In this document: positions 54,802-63,382 of the stretch, piece after piece
Position numbering within the stretch: the first letter of the stretch is position 1
How the letters are laid out: each line of letters opens with the position of its first letter
Position numbers and translations under genes: made by a program
From: Variovorax davisae
GTDB taxonomy: Bacteria; Pseudomonadota; Gammaproteobacteria; Burkholderiales; Burkholderiaceae_C
Direction: 5' to 3'
Length of the DNA stretch: 64,000 nt
NCBI RefSeq assembly: GCF_030316845.1
Contig: NZ_JASZYS010000006.1
Span: 186,001-250,000 of the forward strand
The notes under the pieces: generated by a model
Told to the model about the DNA's origin: nothing
What the model saw: the letters and a program-made list of their open reading frames with translations, nothing else
The model's database searches: none

Positions 54802-55620
54802 ATGAACAAACCTGGCCGCCGTTTCGTCCGTTCCGTCGCCACCGCAGGCCTCATGGCCCTGGCGGGCGCCTTCGCCACGCTCAGTGCCTCGGCACAGACC
54901 ACCCCCACTGCGCAGGCTGCCAAGCCCACCGTCGTGCTCGTGCACGGCGCCTTCGCCGAATCATCGAGCTGGGACGGCGTGATCCGCAAGCTCGAGGCGC
55001 AGCACTACCCCGTGATCGCCGCGGCGAATCCCTTGCGCGGCGTCAAGTCCGACGCCGCCTATGTCGCGGGGATCGTCGATTCGGTCAAGGGTCCGGTCGT
55101 GCTGGTGGGCCACTCGTATGGCGGCTCCGTGATCTCCAGCGCTGCCACCGGCAAGAGCAATGTCAAGGCGCTGGTCTTCGTGGCCGCGTTCGCGCCCGAA
55201 GCCGGAGAGTCGGCCGCCGATCTCGCCGGCAAGTTCCCCGGCAGCACGCTCGGGCCCGCGCTGGCGCCGCCGGTCGCACTCGCCGACGGCGGCAAGGACC
55301 TGTACATCCTGGGGAACAGGTTCCACGACCAGTTCGCCGCCGACGTGCCGGCCGCCGCTGCCCGCCTGATGGCCGCGACGCAGCGCCCGATCGCCGAGGC
55401 CGCGCTCGGCGAGCCGGCCGGAGCGCCAGCATGGAAGACGGTGCCCTCGTGGTTCGTCTACGGCGACCGCGACAAGAACATTCCGCCAGCGGCACAGGCC
55501 TTCATGGCCGAACGCGCCAAGTCGGTGAAGACGGTGGTGGTGAAGGGCGGCTCGCACGTCGTGATGACCTCCAGGCCCGAGGTGGTCGCCAAGCTCATCG
55601 TCGAAGCCGCAAGCCGATAG
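54802..55620 (+). CDS. Secreted alpha/beta hydrolase (EstC/hydroxynitrile-lyase-like)
   Basis: A 272-residue protein with Sec signal peptide (LMALAGAFATLSASAQ). Fold landmarks: VVLVHGAFAESSSWDG, nucleophile elbow GHSYGGSV (Ser), and His in VVKGGSHVVMTSRP. It resembles small esterases or peroxidase-like hydrolases often induced by oxidants or solvents. AGGAAAG upstream of ATG 54802. The divergent neighbour is cytochrome P460; two more hydrolases follow after 145 bases. Confidence 0.88.
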   Translation: MNKPGRRFVRSVATAGLMALAGAFATLSASAQTTPTAQAAKPTVVLVHGAFAESSSWDGVIRKLEAQHYPVIAAANPLRGVKSDAAYVAGIVDSVKGPVVLVGHSYGGSVISSAATGKSNVKALVFVAAFAPEAGESAADLAGKFPGSTLGPALAPPVALADGGKDLYILGNRFHDQFAADVPAAAARLMAATQRPIAEAALGEPAGAPAWKTVPSWFVYGDRDKNIPPAAQAFMAERAKSVKTVVVKGGSHVVMTSRPEVVAKLIVEAASR

Positions 55621-55669
55621 GCGGCCTGCTGCGCCGGCATCGAAATTTATTGTCGAGAAAACAGCCGTA

Positions 55670-55720
55670 GATACAGAGCGATACGCAGTGTCTGCCGAAG
55701 GGTGATCCCGCCGGCACCAT
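55670..55720 (+). promoter_or_regulatory. Candidate regulon promoter for the hydrolase-ALDH operon
   Basis: Plus strand: GATACA-gagc-GATACG (55670-55685), the best match to the repeat consensus, 29 bases, then CACCAT (55715-55720) as a weak -10. The gene start is at 55766. Confidence 0.5.
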
Positions 55721-55765
55721 CTGGATCTACCCCTTCCACCGCTTGCTCTTGCCCAGGAGATTCAC

Positions 55766-56782
55766 ATGACATCGACGTTCCAGCTGCCCCGCCGGACCTT
55801 CCTCACCGCGACGGCGCTCGGCGCCGCGGCTTCCCAGCTCGCGGCGCTCACGCCGGCCTTCGCCCAGTCCGCACGCCCCCTCCAGCGACTCGAACCGCTG
55901 AAGAGCATCGATGCCGGCACCCTCAACATCGGCTACTACGAATCCGGGCCGGCCCATGGCGCGCCGGTGATCCTGTTGCACGGATGGCCGTACGACATTC
56001 ACATGTTCGTCGACGTGGCGCCGGCGCTGGCCGCGGCGGGCTTGCGCGTCATCGTGCCGCACCTGCGCGGCTACGGAACCACCCGCTTCCTGTCGGCCGA
56101 CACGCCACGCAACGGACAGCAGTCCGTGGTTGCCGTGGACATCATCGCGCTGATGGATGCGCTCAAGATCCAGCGCGCCACCGTGGCCGGTTGCGACTGG
56201 GGCGCGCGCACGGCCTGCATCATGGCCGCGCTCTGGCCGGAGCGGGTCGAGGCGCTGGTCTCGGTGAGCGGCTACCTGATCGGCAGCCAGGCAGCCGGCA
56301 AAGTGCCCCTGCCGCCGCAGGCCGAACTGCAGTGGTGGTACCAGTACTATTTCGCGACCGAACGCGGCCGCGCGGGCTACGAGAAGAACCGCCACGACTT
56401 CGCCAAGCTCATCTGGCAACTCGCTTCGCCGAAGTGGAACTTCGATGCCGACACCTTCGATCGCAGCGCAGCGGCACTCGAGAACCCCGACCACGTGGCC
56501 ATCACGATCCACAACTACCGCTGGCGCCTCGGTCTGGCCGACGGCGAGGCGAAGTACCAGCCGCTCGAGGACCGTCTTGCCAAGGCGCCCGTGATCGGCG
56601 TGCCGACCATCACGCTCGAAGGCGATGCCAATGGCGCCCCGCATCCGGAGCCCAGCGCCTACGCGAAGAAGTTCTCGGGGCGCTACGAGCATCGGCTGGT
56701 CAGCGGCGGCATCGGCCACAACCTGCCGCAGGAAGCGCCGGAGGCCTTCGCGAAGGCCGTGATCGACGTCGCACGCGCCTGA
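55766..56782 (+). CDS. Tat-exported alpha/beta hydrolase (epoxide hydrolase-like)
   Basis: A 338-residue protein with a twin-arginine signal (PRRTFLTATALGAAAS, then AFAQ). Hydrolase motifs: LLHGWPYDIHMF, nucleophile elbow GCDWGART (Asp, as in epoxide hydrolases) and a C-terminal His in GGIGHNLPQEAPE. Tat export suggests it folds before secretion. First gene of a three-gene unit; the aldehyde dehydrogenase starts 8 bases after its stop. Confidence 0.88.
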   Translation: MTSTFQLPRRTFLTATALGAAASQLAALTPAFAQSARPLQRLEPLKSIDAGTLNIGYYESGPAHGAPVILLHGWPYDIHMFVDVAPALAAAGLRVIVPHLRGYGTTRFLSADTPRNGQQSVVAVDIIALMDALKIQRATVAGCDWGARTACIMAALWPERVEALVSVSGYLIGSQAAGKVPLPPQAELQWWYQYYFATERGRAGYEKNRHDFAKLIWQLASPKWNFDADTFDRSAAALENPDHVAITIHNYRWRLGLADGEAKYQPLEDRLAKAPVIGVPTITLEGDANGAPHPEPSAYAKKFSGRYEHRLVSGGIGHNLPQEAPEAFAKAVIDVARA

Positions 56783-56790
56783 GCCGAACC

Positions 56791-58233
56791 ATGTGGAACC
56801 TCCATCAGGCCTACATCGACGGCGCCTTCGTGCCTGTCCAGGGCAGCGAACGACTGGAGATCGTCAACCCGGCGACCGAGGCAGCCATCGGGACGGTGGT
56901 GCTGGCGAACCGCGACGATGCGAAACTGGCGATCGCCGCGGCCAACCGGGCCCAGCCCGGGCTGGCGAACAGCACCAAGGCCCAGCGCATCGAGATGCTC
57001 AGGCAACTCGAAGCCGCCGTGCTCGCCCGGACCGACCAGATCCGCGATGCCACGATCGAGGAGTACGGTGGCCCGGTGGCCCGTTCACAGTGGGTCAGCA
57101 ACTACGCCTCGCAATGCTTCGCCACGACGGCGCGGATGCTGGCGGACTATGACTTCGAAGGCCGCCTGGGCGAAGCCACCGTGGTGATGGAACCGATCGG
57201 GGTCGCCGGCCTCATCGCGCCCTGGAACAGCACGGCTGGCAGCATCTGCAGCAAGTTGGCCTCGGCCCTCGCCGCGGGCTGCGCCTCGGTCGTCAAGCCC
57301 AGCGAGCTGGGTCCGCTGCAGGCGCATGTCGTGACCGAGGCACTGCATGACGCCGGCTTGCCGGCCGGCGTCGTCAACGTACTGCTCGGGCGCGGCGGCG
57401 ATGTCGGCGACGAGATCTCCACCAGCCCGGGAATCGCGAAGATCTCCTTCACCGGTTCCACGCAGACCGGAAAGCTCATTGCCCGCGCCGGCCTGGAGAC
57501 CATGAAGCGGGTGAGTCTGGCGCTTTCGGGCAAGTCGGCCACCGTGGTGCTGGACGACGCCGACCTGGCCACCGTGTTGCCCATGGCGCTGAGCGCCGCC
57601 TTCATGAACAACGGCCAGGCCTGCGTGGCCGGGACGCGCCTGCTGATCCCGAAGGTCTCCATGACGCAGGCCATCGAACGCCTGCAGGGTGCCGTTGCGG
57701 CCCTGCGGGTGGGCGATCCGCGGGACGCCGCCACCGCGGTCGGACCGCTCGCGAGCAAGGCGCAGTTCGAGCGCGTGCAGCAATTCATCCGCCGCGGCCT
57801 CGCGCAAGGCGCGACCTTGGTGGCCGGCGGCGAGGGCCGACCGGAAGGCCTCGACAAGGGCTGGTTCGTGCGGCCCACCGTATTCGCCGGGGTGCGCAAC
57901 GACATGGACATCGCACGCACGGAGATCTTCGGGCCCGTGCTCTCGGTCATCGGCTACGACGACGAAGACGAAGCCGTCGAGATCGCCAACGACTCCATGT
58001 ACGGCTTGCAGGCCTACGTCTTCTCGTCGCAGCCGCAGCGCGCACGCCGTGTGGCCTCGCGACTGCGCGCCGGCACCGTGCTGATCAATCGCATCACCCC
58101 CGAGTTGATCGCGCCATTCGGTGGCGTCAAGCAGTCGGGCATCGGCCGGGAGTTCGGAGTCTTCGGGATGGAAGCCTTCCTGGAGCCGAAGACCATTGCC
58201 ATCGCCGACAAGCTCCTGCAGGTGCCACGATGA
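56791..58233 (+). CDS. Aldehyde dehydrogenase-family protein with altered active site
   Basis: A 480-residue ALDH. Present: APWNSTAGS (Asn), VVKPSELGP (cofactor Lys), FTGSTQTG, catalytic Cys278 in NNGQACVAGT, and EIFGPVLSV (second Glu). The general-base Glu, normally in LELGGKS or LELSGKS, is Ala244 (VSLALSGKS, codon GCG). Cys and Ala are 34 positions apart, the normal spacing, so the alignment is secure. The loss should weaken hydrolysis of the thioacyl intermediate. Cotranscribed between two epoxide-hydrolase-like genes; overlaps the next gene by 4 bases. Confidence 0.88.
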   Translation: MWNLHQAYIDGAFVPVQGSERLEIVNPATEAAIGTVVLANRDDAKLAIAAANRAQPGLANSTKAQRIEMLRQLEAAVLARTDQIRDATIEEYGGPVARSQWVSNYASQCFATTARMLADYDFEGRLGEATVVMEPIGVAGLIAPWNSTAGSICSKLASALAAGCASVVKPSELGPLQAHVVTEALHDAGLPAGVVNVLLGRGGDVGDEISTSPGIAKISFTGSTQTGKLIARAGLETMKRVSLALSGKSATVVLDDADLATVLPMALSAAFMNNGQACVAGTRLLIPKVSMTQAIERLQGAVAALRVGDPRDAATAVGPLASKAQFERVQQFIRRGLAQGATLVAGGEGRPEGLDKGWFVRPTVFAGVRNDMDIARTEIFGPVLSVIGYDDEDEAVEIANDSMYGLQAYVFSSQPQRARRVASRLRAGTVLINRITPELIAPFGGVKQSGIGREFGVFGMEAFLEPKTIAIADKLLQVPR

Positions 58234-59573
58234 CGCGCCCGCGCCGCTTTCTCAACACCGCCCTCTGCGCGGCCAGCCTCTGGGTCGCGTCGGGTCTCTC
58301 GTTCGCGGGCCAGGTCGGCACCAGCGACGGCACGCCCGATCGCGACCCGCACCAGTCGGCGTCGCCCTCGGAGGCGATTCGTCCGTTCAAGGTCCACGTC
58401 CCGGACCGGGCCCTGAAGGAATTGAAAGCCCGCCTGAGAGCGACCCGCTGGCCGGACAAGGAGACGGTCGACGATGCGTCCCAGGGGGTGCAGCTGGCAA
58501 GGCTCCAACAGCTGGTGAAGCACTGGGCGACCGACTACGACTGGCGCAAGGTCGAGGCGAAGCTCAACGCCCTGCCCCAGTTCGTCACCAGGATCGACGG
58601 CGTGGATGTCCAGTTCATTCACGTCCGCTCGCGTCATCCGAACGCCCTGCCGCTCATCCTGACCCACGGTTGGCCAGGGTCTCCCCTGGAGTTCATCGAT
58701 GCCATCGGTCCTCTCACCGATCCGACCGCGTTCGGAGGACGCGCCGAAGACGCGTTCGACGTCGTCATACCGGCGATCCCGGGGCATGGCTTTTCCAGCC
58801 GGCCTGCCGAGCTGGGCTGGGGGCCGGACCGCGTGGCGCGGGCTTGGGACGTGTTGATGCATCGTCTCCACTACGACCGGTACGTGGCCCAAGGTGGCGA
58901 CCATGGCTCCGTGATCTCCGACGCCCTGGCCCGGCAACAGCCCCGAGGCCTGCTCGGCATTCACCTGAACATGCCGGCCACGGTGCCGCCCGAACTGGTC
59001 AAGGGCATCCTGGGCGGTGACGCGCCCCCGGCGGGACTGCCCGAGGCCGAAAGAAGCGCGTACCAGACGCTGAGCAGCTTCTTCGCCCGCAACGCCGCGT
59101 ACGGCGCCATGATGGTCACGCGACCGCAGACCGTCGGCTACGGCCTCACCGATTCGCCGGCCGGCCTCGCGGCCTTCATGTACGAGAAGATCACGGAATG
59201 GACCTATCCCGCGGGGAATGCCGAGGCCGTGCTCGGCAGGGAGCGAATTCTCGACGACATCTCGCTCTACTGGCTCACCAACACCGCCAGTTCCTCGTCG
59301 AGGTTCTACTGGGAGAACAACAACAACAACTTCAGCTCCGCCGCCCAGCGAACGACGGAGATCGCGGTGCCGGTCGCGATCACGGTGTTCCCGGGCGAAA
59401 TCTACCGGGCACCGAAGTCGTGGGCGGAGCGCGCCTACCCGACGCTCTCCTACTTCAAGGAGGTCGATCGAGGCGGCCACTTCGCGGCCTGGGAACAACC
59501 GCAGCTGTTCGCGCAGGAGCTGAGGTCCGCCTTCGGGCCCCTGCGCAACCAGGCCGACCGCCCGGCCCGGTGA
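58230..59573 (+). CDS. Secreted epoxide hydrolase (EHN-domain family)
   Basis: A 447-residue alpha/beta hydrolase with signal peptide (ALCAASLWVASGLSFAG), an N-terminal EHN domain (IRPFKVHVPDRALKELKARL, TRWPDKETVDD) and the catalytic domain: LTHGWPGSPLEFID, nucleophile Asp in GGDHGSVISD (family usually GGDWGS), and His in DRGGHFAAWEQP. It probably opens epoxides to diols in the periplasm. A Asn-rich patch (WENNNNNFSS) is present. Translationally coupled to the ALDH gene. Confidence 0.9.
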   Translation: MTRPRRFLNTALCAASLWVASGLSFAGQVGTSDGTPDRDPHQSASPSEAIRPFKVHVPDRALKELKARLRATRWPDKETVDDASQGVQLARLQQLVKHWATDYDWRKVEAKLNALPQFVTRIDGVDVQFIHVRSRHPNALPLILTHGWPGSPLEFIDAIGPLTDPTAFGGRAEDAFDVVIPAIPGHGFSSRPAELGWGPDRVARAWDVLMHRLHYDRYVAQGGDHGSVISDALARQQPRGLLGIHLNMPATVPPELVKGILGGDAPPAGLPEAERSAYQTLSSFFARNAAYGAMMVTRPQTVGYGLTDSPAGLAAFMYEKITEWTYPAGNAEAVLGRERILDDISLYWLTNTASSSSRFYWENNNNNFSSAAQRTTEIAVPVAITVFPGEIYRAPKSWAERAYPTLSYFKEVDRGGHFAAWEQPQLFAQELRSAFGPLRNQADRPAR

Positions 59574-59580
59574 TGGCGCC

Positions 59581-60495
59581 TCAAGGCGCGAAAACGGAAA
59601 ACCGGCGCTGGATCTCGGCCAGCATCTTGCTCGCCGCGATGGCCAGCGGGCGCCCTTGGCGCACGATCAGCCGGACCTGCGCCGTCCTGCAAAGCGGATC
59701 GGCAAGGCTCAGTGCCACGAGCTCGCCGGATTCGATCTCCGCCGATGCCGCCATGCCGGCGCCGATGAAGGTCACGCCGTTGGTCGACTTCACGAATCTC
59801 TTGAGGCTCACCACGGAGTTGCTGCGCAGCGAAGGGTGCAGCTTCACGTGCTCCGCGTATTCGAGCAGCTCGACGACGCGTTCGACGCCATAGCCCGGCG
59901 GCATGAGCGCGATCGGGAATCCGACCAGCTGCTTGAGCCGCAGGGCACCGGCGAGCCGGGTGAGCGGGTGGCCGGCCCGCACCAGCACCTGGGTCGGCGC
60001 GGCCGCGCTGGCGACGAACTGCAGCAGCGGATCGGGCTGCGGGTTGTAGGCGAGCCCGATGTGGGCCGAATCGTCTGCCAGCGCGCCGATCAGTTCGTTC
60101 ACGGGCAAGGCATCCAGCTCGACCGAGAGCTTCGGATAGGTCTCGCAGAACGGCGCCACGATCTGCGTCACCAGGCCCTCCACGAAACCTTCGCTGGCCA
60201 CGATGCGAACCGTCCCCACCTCCATCGAATCGATCGCCTGGAGCCGCTCGACCAGCTGCTCCTGATGCGCCTGGCAGCCGCGCCAGTATTCGAGCAGGTG
60301 GTAGGCGTTGTCGGTCGGCACCACGCCGCGGGCCTGCCGCTCGAAGAGCGCGAAACCCACCTCCTCTTCCAGCAGCGCGACCTGGCGCGTGATCACCGAC
60401 GGTGCGGTGTTGAGCGCGTCGGCGGCACCGCGCATGGATCCCCGGACCAGGACTTCCTGGAAGTACCTCAGTCGCTTCTGATTGATTTCTCGCAC
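59581..60495 (-). CDS. LysR-family transcriptional regulator (of Bug/M81 genes)
   Basis: A 304-residue LysR protein: HTH LRYFQEVLVRGSMRGAADAL, APSVITRQVALLEEEVGFALFERQARG, and an effector domain (GTVRIVASEGFVEGLVTQIV, HIGLAYNPQPDPLL). Divergent from a Bug receptor and M81 peptidase, with a clean palindrome between (60523-60537). It likely senses the receptor's ligand or a breakdown product and controls both genes. Confidence 0.92.
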   Translation of the reverse strand: MREINQKRLRYFQEVLVRGSMRGAADALNTAPSVITRQVALLEEEVGFALFERQARGVVPTDNAYHLLEYWRGCQAHQEQLVERLQAIDSMEVGTVRIVASEGFVEGLVTQIVAPFCETYPKLSVELDALPVNELIGALADDSAHIGLAYNPQPDPLLQFVASAAAPTQVLVRAGHPLTRLAGALRLKQLVGFPIALMPPGYGVERVVELLEYAEHVKLHPSLRSNSVVSLKRFVKSTNGVTFIGAGMAASAEIESGELVALSLADPLCRTAQVRLIVRQGRPLAIAASKMLAEIQRRFSVFAP

Positions 60496-60522
60496 GGTGC
60501 AGGCCTTCTTTTATGTTGCCCG

Positions 60523-60537
60523 TTGAGCAACGCTCAA
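60523..60537. promoter_or_regulatory. Probable LysR operator (palindrome)
   Basis: TTGAGC, three bases, GCTCAA: a perfect 6-bp dyad 28 bases upstream of the LysR start in the divergent region. It fits a T-N(11-13)-A LysR box. A related half-site, TTGCTC, occurs at about 60551. Confidence 0.6.
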
Positions 60538-60631
60538 GCCATCAAATTGCTGTTGCTCGAACGAATGCTACATCAAACAATCGCCTCACCCCCAACCTGC
60601 CGCGACGCGGCGCTGAACGAAAGAGGATGAA

Positions 60632-61645
60632 ATGCGACGCACAAGCTTCAACGCCTTCGGCCGCCTGATCGCCATCCATGCCGCCCTGCTGGGCATCGCG
60701 ACGTCGGCCGGCACCGCCGCGGCGGCGGATGCGTTTCCCTCGAAGCCGGTCACCATGCTCGTCGCCTTCCCGCCGGGCGGACCGGCGGATGTCCTGGCGC
60801 GCGCGATGCAGCCCGAGATGGCCAAGGCCCTCGGGCAGCCCTTCATCATCGAGAACCTCCCGGGCGCCGGCGGCGCGCTGGCGGCACAGCGGCTGCTCGG
60901 CCGTCCGGCCGATGGCTACACGCTGATCATGGGTTCGCCCAACGAGGCGATCCTCGCGCCGCTGGCCAACGCCTCCGCGAAGTACAAGCCCGAGGCGTTC
61001 GCGCTGCTGGCACCGATCTCGACCCATCCGCTGGTGGTCATGGCGCGCAACGACCTTCCCTATTCGTCGCTCGAGCAGTTGATTGCGGCCGGCAGGAAGA
61101 CCGGCAGCCAGAGCCTCACCTTCGGCAGCCCCGGCCACGGCTCGATGTACCACATCGTCTCGGAGTACATCGCGCAGACCACCGGCGCCAAGCTGCTCCA
61201 TGTGCCCTACAAGGGCGCCACGCCGATGATGCAGGACCTCGTCGGCCAGCAGATCGACATCACGATCCTGCCGAATCTGGGGGCATCGACGCAACTGCTC
61301 GAGAGCCACAAGATCAAGGCGATCGACGTGCTGGACACGCAGCGCATGCCGACCTTGCCCGAGGTGCCCGCCATCACCGAGGGCCAGCTGGCGCAGAAGA
61401 AGGAACTGGTCCACGCCGTCTGGCTGGCGGTCATGGCCAAGGACGGCATGCCGGCCGACCGCGCCGCCGTGCTGCTCGCCGCCTCGCAGAAGGCCATCGC
61501 GTCGCCCGAGATGACCAAGGCGCTCGCGCTGTCCGGCGTCGAGGCGATGAAGCCGCAGTCGCTGGCCGACTCGGCGAAGTTCTACGCCGACGAGACCGAC
61601 AAGTTCAAGAGGATGGCGCGCTCCATCCAGCTGACGCCTCAGTGA
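60632..61645 (+). CDS. Bug-family (TctC) periplasmic solute receptor
   Basis: A 337-residue Bug receptor with signal peptide (AIHAALLGIATSAGTAAAA). Fold motifs: FPSKPVTMLVAFPPGGPADVLARAM, IIENLPGAGGALAAQ, GSPGHGSMYH, VPYKGATPMMQDLVGQQIDI. More distant from the 32-34 kb pair than those are from each other. Followed after 46 bases by an M81 peptidase gene, a pairing that suggests uptake of a peptide-like or amide compound. No TctAB transporter is adjacent. Confidence 0.9.
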   Translation: MRRTSFNAFGRLIAIHAALLGIATSAGTAAAADAFPSKPVTMLVAFPPGGPADVLARAMQPEMAKALGQPFIIENLPGAGGALAAQRLLGRPADGYTLIMGSPNEAILAPLANASAKYKPEAFALLAPISTHPLVVMARNDLPYSSLEQLIAAGRKTGSQSLTFGSPGHGSMYHIVSEYIAQTTGAKLLHVPYKGATPMMQDLVGQQIDITILPNLGASTQLLESHKIKAIDVLDTQRMPTLPEVPAITEGQLAQKKELVHAVWLAVMAKDGMPADRAAVLLAASQKAIASPEMTKALALSGVEAMKPQSLADSAKFYADETDKFKRMARSIQLTPQ

Positions 61646-61691
61646 ACCGGCGCCGCCGCCTCCCCCACGCCCCCCTTTCCGAAAGAACCCC

Positions 61692-63212
61692 ATGAACATC
61701 CTCGTCGCCGGTTTCCAGCATGAGACCAACACCTTCGCCCCCACCGTGGCCAGCTACGACAGCTTCGTCCGCGGCGAGGACTTCCCGGGCCTGGTGCGCG
61801 GCGAGGCGATGTTCGGGCTGCTCAACGTGAACCTGCCCGCCAGCGGCTTCATCCAATTCGTGCGGGCGCAGGGGCACAGCGTCACGCCGGTCATCTGGGC
61901 GGGTGCGGGCGCGTCGGCCCATGTGACCACCGACGCCTACGAACGCATCGCCTCCGAGATCGTCGAGGCTGCCGGGAGCGCGTCCTTCGATGCCATCTAC
62001 CTGGACCTGCATGGCGCGATGGTCGCGCAGCACCTGGACGACGGCGAGGGCGAACTGCTGTCGCGCATCCGGGCGGTCACACGGCCCGGCATGAAGATCG
62101 TGATCTCCCTCGATTCGCATGCCAACGTCACACGGCAGATGCTCGCGCTGGCGGATGGCGCCGTCGCCTATCGCACCTATCCGCACGTCGACATGGCAGA
62201 CACGGGCCGGCGCGCCGGCGAACTGCTGCTGGCCTTGATGCGTGCCGAACACCCTGCGCACCTCGCGATCCGGCGCGTGCCCTTCCTGATCCCCGTGAAC
62301 AGCATGTCGACCATGATGCAACCCGCACGCGGCATCTACGACCTGCTCGAAGCGCTCGAGCCCAAGGCACTTTCCCTGTCTTTCGCGCCTGGCTTTCCAG
62401 CCGCGGACTTCCCGGAATGCGGACCCGTGATCTGGGGCTACGGCTTCGACGCAGCAGAGACCGAGCGCGCCCTGGACACCCTCTTCGATCACGTCTGCAA
62501 GCCCGAGGACCAGTGGGCCGTCGCGTTCGAGGAGCCTGACGCCGCCGTGCGGCGCGCGATGCAGGTCGCGGCCTCCGCGCACCGGCCAGTGATCATCGCC
62601 GACACGCAGGACAACCCGGGCGTCGGCGGCGATTCGAACACCACCGGCATGCTGCGCGCGTTGCTGCGCCACGGCGCGCAGGACGCCGCCATCGGCCTGA
62701 TCTGCGATCCGGCGGCCGCGGCGGCCGCCCACGAGGCCGGCGTGGGCGCGACGATCGACATCGAACTGGGGGGTTGTCCGCAGATCGAAGGCGACCCGCC
62801 GCTTCGAGCGAGATTCCAGGTGGAGGCGCTGTCCGACGGCAAGTTCGTCTACGGCGGCCCGATGATGAACGGCAAGGCCAGCGACCTCGGTCGGATGGCG
62901 CGCCTTCGAATCGGCGGCGTCCGCATCGCGGTGAGTTCGGCGAAGGCCCAGTTGCTCGACCGCAACATGTACCGGGCGGTCGGCATCGAACCCGAGCGGA
63001 TGAAGATCCTGGTCAACAAGAGCTCGGTGCATTTCCGGGCCGACTTCGCGGCCATCGCCGAAGAGATCCTGGTGGTGCGCGCGCCCGGCCCCTTCATTGC
63101 GGACCCCGCGGATCTGCCGTGGCAGAACCTGGCTGCCGGCATGCGGACCAGGCCGAACGGCCCGGCCATCAGGGACAATCCCGTTCCGGCAGCAGTCGCG
63201 CCGATAGCTTGA
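61692..63212 (+). CDS. M81-family metallopeptidase (MlrC-like)
   Basis: A 506-residue enzyme of the M81/DUF1485 family named after microcystinase C. N-terminal GFQHETNTFAP and the metal-site blocks DLHGAM and SLDSHANVT are visible, followed by YRTYPHVDMADTGRRA and, in the C-terminal domain, IIADTQDNPGVGGDSNTTGML. Family members hydrolyse linear peptides or amides; most non-cyanotoxin roles are unknown. No signal peptide, so cytoplasmic: it probably degrades what the neighbouring Bug system brings in. Confidence 0.9.
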   Translation: MNILVAGFQHETNTFAPTVASYDSFVRGEDFPGLVRGEAMFGLLNVNLPASGFIQFVRAQGHSVTPVIWAGAGASAHVTTDAYERIASEIVEAAGSASFDAIYLDLHGAMVAQHLDDGEGELLSRIRAVTRPGMKIVISLDSHANVTRQMLALADGAVAYRTYPHVDMADTGRRAGELLLALMRAEHPAHLAIRRVPFLIPVNSMSTMMQPARGIYDLLEALEPKALSLSFAPGFPAADFPECGPVIWGYGFDAAETERALDTLFDHVCKPEDQWAVAFEEPDAAVRRAMQVAASAHRPVIIADTQDNPGVGGDSNTTGMLRALLRHGAQDAAIGLICDPAAAAAAHEAGVGATIDIELGGCPQIEGDPPLRARFQVEALSDGKFVYGGPMMNGKASDLGRMARLRIGGVRIAVSSAKAQLLDRNMYRAVGIEPERMKILVNKSSVHFRADFAAIAEEILVVRAPGPFIADPADLPWQNLAAGMRTRPNGPAIRDNPVPAAVAPIA

Positions 63213-63382
63213 CCGGGGCCGCCGCATGGGCGCATTCGCGGTGCGCCCCGCGAAGTCGACGTTTCATCCGGCGGGGCAGTCCATGCCGGGCAACGCATCG
63301 ACGACGCCGCTAAACTCGCTGTCCTTTGCGGTCCTTGTGTCGGCAGTCGCCGTGCGCCGAGGATGCCTCCACCGAACATTTG

